DNA of 64,000 nt from Mesomycoplasma ovipneumoniae (GTDB lineage: Bacteria > Bacillota_I > Bacilli_A > Mycoplasmatales > Metamycoplasmataceae). Of this stretch, positions 36,125 through 45,402 are shown piece after piece. The position numbers and the translations under genes were made by a program. Where the stretch lies: contig NZ_CP124621.1 in the NCBI RefSeq assembly GCF_030012565.1, positions 124,001-188,000 on the forward strand, read 5' to 3'. The notes beneath the pieces are model-generated. The model did not search any database, was not told where the DNA came from, and worked only from the letters and a program-made list of their open reading frames with translations. Position 1 is the first letter of the stretch. The number at the start of each line of letters is the position of its first letter.

Positions 36125-36955
36125 TTATGATAATTCAAGGTAAAAAAGCACTTTTTGGATCATTTTTTCAATTCCTTTTTGATTAATTTTTCTAATGTCA
36201 TAACTTTTAGGATTTTCTTGGAAATATTTTTCAACTTCGTTAGAAAAATTAACTAAAAGGTCAGTGCCAACATTAATTTTGTTAATTCCAAAATTGATTG
36301 CTTTTTTAATTTCTTCTAGAGAAAGGCCGCTGGTTCCGTGCATAACAAGCGGGATTTTATAGTCTTTTTTAAAGTTTTTGACTAAATCTCAATCTAAATT
36401 AGCCTTTTTTTTGTAAATTCCGTGCGCGGTTCCAAAAGCAATTGCAAGAAGATCTGATTCTGTTTTTTGGTAGAATTTTTTAACACTGTCAATTTCAAGA
36501 ATTTGTTCAGTATTTTCTTGATGACCAATTTCTTTACCGCCAATTTGACCTATTTCTAGCTCAAGGAAAACATTTTTTTTATCAGCAATCGATTTAGCTT
36601 TTAGTGATTTTTCGATATTTTCATCAATTGGAAAATTTGAACCATCAAACATTGCAGAATTAAAACCAAATTCAAGGTATTTTTCAAAAAGATTTAAGTC
36701 ATCACAGTGATCAAGGTGAAAAATAAATTTACCAGAGGAATTTTGAATCGCTGATAAAATCATAGGTGCTAAAATTTCAATGCGTGAATATTTTATCGCC
36801 CCTTGGCTTAGCTGAATAATTAAAGGTTTTTGGGAAATTTCCCCTGCTTTAATTACGGCCAAAAGTGTTTCTAAATTTAAAACATTAAAAGCAAAAATTG
36901 CTTTATTTTCTGCATTTAGTTTCAAAAATACAGATCTTGGATCAATAAGTGCCAT
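36125..36955 (-). CDS. fba: Class II fructose-bisphosphate aldolase
   Basis: 276 residues with one UGA-coded Trp. Zinc-binding HLDHCDD (His 80, His 83) and the conserved acidic region LELEIGQIGGKE and AFGTAHGIYK are present, as is MHGTSGL near residue 205 and the phosphate-binding GINKINVGTDL. It splits fructose-1,6-bisphosphate in glycolysis. Its position after nagB and the EIICB permease places amino-sugar catabolism next to lower glycolysis. The start region carries repeated AGGAAAATAAT boxes (see 36953). Confidence 0.93.
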
Positions 36956-36999
36956 TATTTTCCTATTATTATTTTCCTATTATTTTCCTATTATTTTCA
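36953..36999 (-). repeat. Tandem AGGAAAATAAT repeats before fba
   Basis: Three AGGAAAATAAT-type units and a related degenerate one lie between the EIICB stop region and fba ATG. Each contains a Shine-Dalgarno AGGA, so the number or spacing may tune fba translation. Confidence 0.6.
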
Positions 37000-38772
37000 T
37001 ACTATTTTGCGAACGTGATCAGCAACAAATTCAACATCAGTGCCAACTATAATTTGTAAACCTTTATTGCCAACACGAACGATTCCTCGACCACCAGCTG
37101 CAAGAATTTTTGCATCTAGCTGTTCATCTTTTTTATTATCTTTAACAATAAGTCGTAGTCTTGATGCACAATTTGAGACTTCTTCAATGTTTTCTTTGCC
37201 GATAATTTCAATAAAGTCTAGTGCCATTTTTTCATATTTGTCACTAATTTTATCAGTGTTTTTAGCTATTTTTTCATTATGCGGGTCTATTTTTTTGGTG
37301 CTTTGAGTTTCTAAATTTTCATTATTAGTACTTAATTCGGTTTCAATTTTGTCTTCGCGACCTAAGGTTTTAATATCAAACTTTTTAATGAAAAAGTAAA
37401 AACTTGAGCCTTGAATTAAAAACATTATTGCTGAAAATGCCCAAATTCATAGTGGATTTGCCAAAATTCCACTAGTTTTTGCAAAGGCTCAAGAACGTGG
37501 GAAAGAGACAATATAGTCAATAAATCCGGCACTAAATCCAATTCCGATACTCATTCCAGTTCATGTCACGAACATATAAATTAATGAAGTAAGAAAAGCA
37601 TTTAAAAGTCATAAAAGTGGTGAAATAAAAATAAAAGTAAAAATTAAAGGCTCATCAATTCCAGTAAGAAAACTTACAAGTGTTGCGCCTGCCAAAAATG
37701 TAGTAATTGTTTTGCGATTTTCCCGTTTTGCGGCAAAAATCATTGCCACAGCAGCACCAGGAAGTCCACCTAAATATAAAGGAAAAAATCCGGTTGTAAA
37801 TCCACCAGAACCAATAATTCCGGTATTAAATGCAGTTATATCTCCATTTACAGTGTGAATATCGCCAGCATTTGCAATAGTTTTTCCCACTGAATCAACA
37901 ACAGGACTAATTAATACACCTTCAATTGGCAATTGGAATCAAACAAAAGTATTTAAAATATGATGAAGTCCAAAAGGCTGTAAAAGTCGATTAAGAAATG
38001 CATAAACTGAGACATAAAATCCCCGGGCATAACGATTCGCGCTCTGATCTGAAAGGGCTGAACCAATTTTAATTAGTCCGTATTGAGCCCAAGGTCAAAT
38101 AATTGCAAAAAATAAACCAAGCGGAATTATTGATAAAATTCCTAACATTGGTACAAATCGTCTACCACCAAAAAAAGAAAGTGTCTGTGGTAATTTAACG
38201 TTTTTGTATTTATTATACAAAAACGCAACAACAATTCCGACAACAATACCGCCAATAACCCCTGAGTCTAACTGGTAGACGGGCTTGCCAGCTTTTAGGA
38301 AATACAAAAGTTGCGTTAGACCTTTAAGTTCGCCTGAGTCGGCCACCAAAACTTTTGAATAAATTGCCTCAGCAAGTTGATTTTGTTTTAAAAGCGCCGT
38401 CATTCCGTATCAGACAACAGCACCAACAAGCGCGGCTTCGCCGCGGTTATCTTTGGCAAAACCAAATGAGATTCCGATTGCAAAAATAATTGCCAAATTA
38501 TCAAAAACGATTCCACCTGGAGTTGAAATTAGTCGCCCGATAAATTTTTGTGCCTCAGAAATTCCGATAGAACCATTTGCCGAAGGATCTTGAATTAATG
38601 CGCCAATTCTTAATAAAAGTGCAGCGATTGGCAAAACTGCAATTGGAAACATAAGTGATTTTCCAAGTCGTTGTAATTGGTTTAAAATCCGATTGAAAAC
38701 CGAATTTTCTGATTTATGTGATTTTTGCTTTGGAGTAATTTTTTTAATTTTACCAGAAAATTTAACGGTCAT
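36991..38772 (-). CDS. PTS EIICB permease, probably N-acetylglucosamine type
   Basis: 593 residues. The true stop is TAA 36991-36993; an apparent stop at 36997 is a TGA-coded Trp. The N-terminal EIIC domain (~25-430) has about ten hydrophobic segments and the GxxTGxxEPxxF-like LTGIDEPLIFTF motif near residue 375. The C-terminal EIIB domain (~500-590) has the phosphorylated Cys in NCASRLRLIV. The linker is charged (~440-500). No EIIA domain is fused, so EIIA must come from elsewhere. The family (Glc/GlcNAc) is clear; the GlcNAc assignment rests on nagB 18 nt upstream and nagA opposite. Glucose or another amino sugar is possible. Confidence 0.85.
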
Positions 38773-38790
38773 TTAACACCTCTTAATTTT

Positions 38791-39555
38791 TTAGTAAAAA
38801 ATTGCTTTATCAAGTGTTTCTTTTGATAATTTAGAGGCAGCTTCTTTGTCTAAAATAAAAATACAATTTGGATGCAACTGTAAAAAAGAAGCAGTAATTT
38901 CTGAATTAGGTTTTTCTTCTAACATTTGTTTTGTAACGCTTGCTTTATGTAAACCAAAAGAAACCATAATTGCTTTTTTTGTGTGTTTTAAAATTGTCTG
39001 AACTCCCATTGTCATTGCTTGTTTTGGACACTGGTCAAAGTCGGAAAATTTCCCTTTTTTTACCATATCAATAATTGTCTCATCTGTTAAATTAGTAACA
39101 TGAGTACTTGAGTCAAAAGGTGTTCCAGGTTCATTATAGGCCATATGCCCGTTGACTCCGATGCTAATATATTGTAAATCAATCGGATTTTCAGCGATTT
39201 TTTGTTCATAACGTTTTACTTCTTGTTCCAAATCGCTTGCTTCTGAGTTAGGAATATTAATCTGAGAGATTGGAACATTGACATGATCAAATAAATTAGT
39301 TTTCATTTGTTTGATAAATGCCTCTGGATGATCTTGGTCAATTCCGACAAACTCATCAAGATTAAATGTTGTAATTTTATCCCAGGAAGTCCCGTTTTGC
39401 AGGTGGTCTTCAATTAAAAGTTTATAAGTTTCAATTGGTGAAACTCCGGTTGCAAAACCTAAAACTGAATTAGGTTTACTTCTAATTTGTTCAATAAAAA
39501 GGTCTGCACAATATTTGTGCAGGTCAGCTAATTTTTCAAAAATTAATATTTTCAT
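38791..39555 (-). CDS. nagB: Glucosamine-6-phosphate deaminase
   Basis: 254 residues from ATG 39555; GGAGAACATT lies just upstream, which excludes the longer frame starting at 39582. Family motifs: VLGFATGVSPIETYKLL, TTFNLDEFVGID (catalytic Asp), SIGVNGHMAYNEPGTPFDS and the final ILDKEAASKL. It converts glucosamine-6-phosphate to fructose-6-phosphate and ammonia. It is the first gene of nagB-EIICB-fba-small membrane protein. Confidence 0.95.
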   Translation of the reverse strand: MKILIFEKLADLHKYCADLFIEQIRSKPNSVLGFATGVSPIETYKLLIEDHLQNGTSWDKITTFNLDEFVGIDQDHPEAFIKQMKTNLFDHVNVPISQINIPNSEASDLEQEVKRYEQKIAENPIDLQYISIGVNGHMAYNEPGTPFDSSTHVTNLTDETIIDMVKKGKFSDFDQCPKQAMTMGVQTILKHTKKAIMVSFGLHKASVTKQMLEEKPNSEITASFLQLHPNCIFILDKEAASKLSKETLDKAIFY

Positions 39556-39813
39556 TTTAATGTTCTCCAATTTAAAGTGCAAATAAAAGTTGTTATTATT
39601 ATTTGCCCAATTATAATTTTATCAAAACAGACAAAAAAAAAAAAAAAGTATAAGAAAGTAAAAAAAGTTAGTATATTAATTTCAGACATATTCAAAAAAA
39701 ACTGTATCAAAATGAAACAATACAAATTTAGTGTTGAAGACAAATTTAAATACATCAAAATTGCTGAATTTAAAGTGTTAAAAATTGCAACTTTAGGTTT
39801 TTAGCAAGAATTT
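39556..39813. other. Intergenic, promoter side of nagB
   Basis: AT-rich, no credible gene. An A-run of 15 or so lies near 39634-39648. Element C begins at 39814. Confidence 0.45.
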
Positions 39814-40351
39814 CCTGAGTTTGACAGTTTGGTGGCGAAAATTTGCCTTTTATTGAACACAAAATATGCAAAAAATACCGATAAATCCGGTTTTTTTGAC
39901 CTAAAATCTTAATTTTTATTATTTAGAAATTAACCTTTTGCAAAAAAAAAAAAAAAAATGCTTGGTTCAAAATAAAATTATGTTATAATACAGTTGCTAA
40001 GAATGAATTAATAAATTTTGATATTGAATTAGGGAGGAATCAATGATGTTTTGTCATAAAAAAATCAGATAGTGCGAATTATCCATTATATTTTTAGATA
40101 TGATGGAATGCCTTAAATTTAACCGTTTAGAAATCTATAAATTTAGGGCTTTTTGTTATTGTTCTTTCAAAACTTCATATGTTTTTTTAGGCTCAATGCA
40201 AATAAAAACGAGTTTTCTATTTGCATTGAGTTTAAATAGTAGTTGTATTTTTTATGGTTTTTGTTATTTCAGCCATAAATTGATTTTTGCCAGTGTTTTA
40301 AAATAGGTAATTAACTTTTGCCAAAAAAGTTAAAAAAGCGCCCAAAACCAG
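39814..40351 (+). mobile_element. MITE-like element, copy C (right end truncated)
   Basis: The left inverted repeat is CCTGAGTTTGACAGTTTGGTGG. Inside are A17 (39942-39958), TTGGTT and TATAAT (39984-39989) at promoter spacing, AGGGAGGAAT before a short ORF (MMFCHKKIR) and the two shared hairpins, here with perfect pairing. The right arm ends at AAGCGCCCAAAACCAG without the final CATCAAACTGGG, so the end is lost. It is the only copy pointing the same way as the neighbouring gene (nagA, 160 nt downstream). Confidence 0.7.
39996..40253 (+). ncRNA. Candidate structured RNA of element C
   Basis: From the -10 at 39984 to a T-run near 40253. The second hairpin (40192-40230), CTCAATGCAAATA and TATTTGCATTGAG, is a perfect 13-bp stem. 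The transcript is inferred. Confidence 0.5.
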
Positions 40352-40510
40352 ATTAAATTAGTAGAAAAAAGTCAAACAACTAGTTTTTATCAGTGATTTT
40401 GATTGCACCAGTTTTGTTAATTTTTCTACTATTTTTTTAAATAATGATACAATTATTTAAAAATTCAAGTATTTTTAAAAATAGCTTAAAAATAAAGGTA
40501 AATTTCAAAA

Positions 40511-41659
40511 ATGTTATACAAAAATTTAAGAATTATAAGCCATTTAGAAGAATTTTTTGGCTGAATTGAGTTAGATGAGAGCGGAACTATTGTCAATTTA
40601 GGACGTGGAAATACCGATTTTGAAGGTGTTGATTGCAAAAATAACATTTTGTTGCCAGCTTTTATCGATTCGCACACTCATGGTGGTTATGGTTTTTCAT
40701 TTGAGGATTTTTCTATCCTAAATTGAGAAAAAAATTTTCTTGAGTATAAGGAAAAATTACATAAATTTGAAGGCGTAGCGGCTATTTTTGGAACAACAGT
40801 TACTCAATCTTGGTCTAAAATTCAACAAAATTCTGAGTTTTTTAGTTTTTTACTTAAAAAATATCCATATTTTTTCCTAAATTGGTATTTAGAAGGACCT
40901 TTTATTTCTGTTGAAAAAAAGGGTGCTCATGATGCAAACTTAATTATTTCGGCTAAAAATTTTCATTTTGAATTTTTAGCAAAAAAATTTGCTAAGAAAA
41001 TTACAGTTGTAGTTGCCCCTGAAAGAAACTCAGCAAAATTAATTAATTTTTATCATAAATCAATTAATTTTGCAATTGGTCATTCAAATTCTTTTGACTT
41101 TGAAAAAGATCATGAATTAAAAAACTATCGTAGATTCACTCACTTTTTTAATGGCAGTTCTAATTTTGATCATAGAAGTCAATCACTTACTAACCTAATT
41201 TTTGAATCAAAATTACCTAGAAATTTTCTAGTAGAGCTAATTACCGACGGACTTCATATTAGAAATTCAACATTAAAATTCACAATAAAAAATCTCAAAA
41301 AAGAAAATTGAATTGCTGTTTCAGATTCACTTGCCCAAAAAGGGCTTAAAGACGGATTTTATAACTTAGGAGATTTAGAAACTGAGAAAAAAGGCGATTT
41401 ATTTTATTTGAAAAATTCACAACAAATCGCCGGAAGTGGAATGAGTTATCTTAGTATTCTCAAAAATTTAAAGCAAAACCTTAAACTTTCATGACAAGAG
41501 ATTGTTTTTTGCTCTTCGTATAATGTTGCAAAAGCCCACAATCTTTTAGATTATTTTGGCACAATAAAAGTTGGCCAAAAGGCAAATTTTGTTATTGTTG
41601 ATGACGATTTTAATCTAAAAATGGTAGTAATTTTTGGGCAAATTTATCTCCATTTTTAA
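40511..41659 (+). CDS. nagA: N-acetylglucosamine-6-phosphate deacetylase
   Basis: 382 residues from ATG 40511 to TAA 41657-41659; many in-frame TGA (Trp). Amidohydrolase motifs: LLPAFIDSHTHGG (HxH metal site, ~50), WYLEGPFIS (Glu ligand, ~130), FAIGHSNSF (His), THFFNGSS (family HLFNAM position, altered), LITDGLHIR and IAVSDSLA. It removes acetate from GlcNAc-6-P, feeding NagB. It lies across from nagB on the other strand with element C between. The THLFNAM-like motif reads HFFNGSSNFDHR, a variant to check. Confidence 0.88.
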
Positions 41660-41697
41660 AAAATTTTTTGTTAATAAATTTAGAAATAAAAAACTTA

Positions 41698-41726
41698 AGT
41701 CTGATTTTAGAATTTTTTAACTTTTT
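41698..41726. repeat. Left target-site duplication of element D (29 bp)
   Basis: Starts AGTCTGATTTTAG and is identical over 29 nt to 42121-42149. Confidence 0.9.
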
Positions 41727-42120
41727 CCTGAGTTTCCCAGTTTGATAAGGTAATTTCAAAAAAGCATCTGGTTTTAGGCAATTTTTTAAGTTTTTTGGTA
41801 AAAGTTAATTACAATTTTATTAGTAATTTATTAAGATATCAAATTATTGATTGTTTCCAAATAACTTTTTTCAAATTTCATGTTTGAAATTTCCTTAAAA
41901 TATTTAGGTTTTTTGCCAAACAATTTGTTTACATCAATAAAACCATCTTTATTTTGTTTTTTCATAATTTATAATTATACCATAAAATTACTTAAAATGC
42001 AATTAAATGACATTAATATAAATTAAGGTTTTACGTTCAAAAAACACTGATTTACGGGTGTTTTTTCATATTTATATTCACTAAAAAGTGAATTTTTGCC
42101 TTAAAACTGGGAAACTCGGG
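41727..42120 (-). mobile_element. MITE-like element, copy D (394 bp, different cargo)
   Basis: The ends match the family: CCTGAGTTTCCCAGTTTGAT at 41727 and AACTGGGAAACTCGGG ending at 42120. The outer parts match copies B and C, including the TTCACT/AGTGAA hairpin. The middle is not the RNA module but a short gene at 41831-41965 with its own TATAAT. The identical 29-bp flanks suggest a fairly recent insertion. In family orientation it points toward the 3' end of nagA. Confidence 0.8.
41831..41965 (-). CDS. 44-residue ORF carried by element D
   Basis: From ATG 41965 to TAA 41831-41833 it reads MKKQNKDGFIDVNKLFGKK... and ends ...ETINNLIS. A TATAAT box ends only 8 nt before the ATG, with no Shine-Dalgarno, suggesting leaderless expression. 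It might be the N-terminal stub of a lost transposase or a cargo gene. No domain is recognised. Confidence 0.45.
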   Translation of the reverse strand: MKKQNKDGFIDVNKLFGKKPKYFKEISNMKFEKSYLETINNLIS

Positions 42121-42149
42121 AGTCTGATTTTAGAATTTTTTAACTTTTT
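42121..42149. repeat. Right target-site duplication of element D (29 bp)
   Basis: Exact copy of 41698-41726, adjacent to the right inverted repeat. Confidence 0.9.
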
Positions 42150-42163
42150 CTTTCTCAAAAATC

Positions 42164-42193
42164 AAAAAAAACCTATGAATCCATAGGTTTTTT
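42164..42193. terminator. Terminator of the second P97/P102 operon
   Basis: AAAAAAACCTATG and CATAGGTTTTTTT pair around AATC, 20 nt beyond the minus-strand stop at 42213. Confidence 0.8.
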
Positions 42194-42212
42194 TGGTGAA
42201 CTTTAATAAAAA

Positions 42213-45200
42213 CTATTTTTTAATGTAAGCATCAATAAATGCTTCAGTTATTTCCTGACGAGCACGAGAAGTTTTGCCATTTGTAAAATCAGGATGATCA
42301 AAAACGGCAAAAGCTTTTAAAGTAATTGTAGATTGGGATTTGCCAGATTCAGGAGTTTGTTCTGCCACTGGTTCAGCTGGTTTTGCTTCAGCTGGACCTA
42401 TTTGGTCTCAATCTAAATTAAAGTAGTTTGGGAAAGGATTTCAAGTTTTTGAAGGGTCGATATTATAAATAACATCGCCAACTTCTTTGTAATTTTTAGG
42501 ATCTTCAGCGTTGGAAGAATATAAACTTAGGGTTATTGAAAAAGGAGTTTTTATTATTTCTAATAAAAGATTTGCATCCTCTTCAATTAAATTTTTATTT
42601 TTTGTAACATCAGTTTCTTCTTTTGGTGAGTAAAAAGATTGGCTATAATAGACGTTATTTGCAGTGTCATTTATTGTTGGAACTGTTGGTTTGGGTGTTG
42701 TTTTGCCAAGAAAAATCTCGGTTTTTTCATACAACATTTTTGGAGGAATAGTAGGGAATAAAGCAAATCCGTCTCATGAATTATGCAAGTATAAAGAAGG
42801 TTTTAGTTGCGAATTAGTAGAACGGTTACTTCCTTGGGTTGTATTTTTTCTAGAAATTCCTGATGTAACTAGAACTTGTTGTTTGTCAAGAACTCTTAAT
42901 AAATCAGTAGAACCTCCGAACAATTGAGTATAGGCGCTAATTCCGAGTTTTTTGCTCCCAAACTCTTGTCTTAAATAAACATAATTTGCAAGCTGTTTAT
43001 AATCCATTCCAATGACATAAACCGGTTTTTCACCCTCTTTTGATTCAAGTTTTTGGATAAAAATTCCCTTTCCGTCTTTATCTGACAAAAGATAGTGCTG
43101 TTTTCCATCAGAAATACCTTTGGCACTAAAAGCTAAATAAACTGCACCTGAATCAACACGTGAAAATGGTTTTGGAGGCACTTTTGGTTTTGCTGTTTCA
43201 GTTTTAGTAGCCTCAGTTTTTACGGCTACAGGTTTTGCTGCCTCTGTTTTTGTGGCTTCTGTTTTAGAAGCTTCGGGCTTAGTTGCTTCAGTTTTAGATG
43301 TTTCGGCTCGATTACTTTGAAATTTTAAAGCTTTTGTAAGCTCAAGACCATCAGCAGTTCTTCTTGCTTGTTCAGATTGGAAAGCTAAATTTTTGTTTTC
43401 AGGGTCAAATAAACTAACTTTTCCATCTTTATCAGTATTTTCTAAACTAATTGGATCTAAAAATAAGGAAGGATTATATTTTTTAACAATATCATAAGCT
43501 GATTTTTCGGAGTTAATAACATTATTAACAACAATTTGGGAAGAAGCAAGAACTTTTGAATCATCATTAGTTGAAACTAATTTAAAGTCAAAAACTAATT
43601 GGTGATCTTCTTTAACATCAATTTGGTATTCAACTTTTGCATCACTAAGATTATAAATTGAAGCTGTATTTAGTGTTGTCCAAACATTAGTTCCAATTTT
43701 TGGGGATGAATCAGGGGTTGGGGTTTGGCCTGGAGTTGATTCAGGACCTGAAGTTGTATCAGCAGTTGTACCTGTTTCACTAGTTGTAGCCGATTCTTCA
43801 TCAGCAAAATTAGAAACATTTACAGATTGTGAACTAATTGAGCTAGCTTTTGCTTTAGCTTCTTCTATTACTTTTTTAAGTTCATTTTTAGATTTTGTAA
43901 TTTCCCTAGTTGATGGGTATCTACCATTGTCAAGTAAAAATACTCTTGAAACAACTTCATCACTAGGTTCTTCTAAATTAGTAGCAGTTTTTGCTAGTTC
44001 AAAAAGTTCGTCAACTGTTTCTTTTATTTCATTAGTTGAAAGTGTTCTTGGTCCACTTTGATCTTTAAGACTAAATTCTTGAACTGAATTTACTGATCCA
44101 AGAAGTTGTCCTAGGGCTTGCTCGTATTTATTTAAATCAACAAATACATCAAGATAAACGGTTATTTTTTGTTCTAACTGACTGTCTTGACGGCTAAAGT
44201 TAATATCAAATTCAAAGCGAACTTTTTTGTCTTTAAGAAGTTTTTGTTGATCAGCTTGGCTAATTTTGGTTGCATCAAAAAGTTTTGGTTCAATTTTGAG
44301 ATCAAAAGTCCCAAATTTTGTTCTTGGACTTAATTGACTTAAGTCAATTTCAAAAAGTTCACTAACTGGTTTTGTAATAATTTTTTCAGTATTTGTTCCT
44401 GATTTTTGATTGTATAAAAAGTCAACTAATGTGGTTTTATCTTTGATTAGCGCTTCTTGAAGGGCTTCTTTCATTTTAATGTTTCCACTAAAATGACCTT
44501 GAAGTCATGTCATAAGTGTTGATTTAAATTCATCAGGGTCAATTAAACCACGAATTTCAAGACTTAATTTTTTAGTTTTGTTATCTTTTTTATTAACTAA
44601 ATTAACATCTAAAAATAATTTTTTATCTTTTTCTGTAAAAGATAATTGGTTTTTTGAGTCAACAACAGCTTCAAGACTATAATCACTATCCAAGAAAATT
44701 GGTTCATCTAAAGAATTATAAAGACTAAGACTAGCCCCAGAAGTAGCCAGTGTGCTTTCAAGTTTGGAAAAATTATTGATAATACTTGTTGATTTTTGGA
44801 AATTTGTTTTTAATTTATTTTCAAATTCTGCTTGTAAAAGATTGCTTCTTGAGACATCAATAAAAGATTTTGACTCATCAACTTGAAATTTATCAAGATC
44901 ACCGCTGGCTTGATCACTAGCTGCAAAACCTTTGAGTTCAATTTGTTTTGAGTAAGTTATTTGTTCTTTTTCTGAACGGGCAAAAATTACAACATTTTTA
45001 ATTGAAGTATCTTCAGCAATAGCATTTTCAAAATTAAAACTAATTTGATAGTCTTTTGATTTTAGATCACCAAAATCAAAACCTGAACTTAGATCAAATT
45101 GGTAAAGTCTACTTTTGGCCGCTGCAAGTGCAGTTTTTGCTGAAATATTAGCAATATTTGGATTTAGTTTTAAATTTGAGACAATTGTACTAAATTGTTC

Positions 45201-45377
45201 GCTTGAAACACTACCTGTATTTGCAAGGGCGTGCTCTGTTGGAATTTCATTTAAAAATGAATAATAAGAATTATTATAGGCTTTTAGACCCAGTGGGATC
45301 CCAATAACAGCGCTTAGTGCAATTGCTGATCCTAAAATTGTTGATACTAATCAAAAAGGCTTTTTTAATAGTTTCAT
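42213..45377 (-). CDS. P102-like adhesin paralogue, second locus
   Basis: 1054 residues from ATG 45377 (GGAGAAAAA before it) to TAG 42213-42215. One N-terminal hydrophobic segment (STILGSAIALSAVIGIPLGL) then a secreted domain. A TEATK/ASKTEA-type repeat stretch lies at about 43186-43330 and contains one AAKPV, resembling a unit of the P97 R1 cilium-binding repeat. The C-terminal block SGAVYLAFSAKGISDGKQHYLL matches the first P102-like protein. It follows the P97-like gene by 25 nt. Surface location and host binding are inferred from the family. Confidence 0.85.
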
Positions 45378-45402
45378 TTTTTTCTCCTATTTTGAAAATT
45401 AT

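Noticed and set aside
39583-39813. Lysine-rich open frame upstream of element C
   Set aside because: No ribosome-binding site; the sequence is low-complexity A-rich DNA that reads as poly-Lys by composition.
40100-40306. Open frame inside element C (and 48877-49125 in E) of about 70-80 codons with similar sequence
   Set aside because: In B, F and A the same frame is broken by stops or a one-base shift, there is no ribosome-binding site, and the hairpin stems are kept better than the frame. I read it as RNA structure, not a protein.
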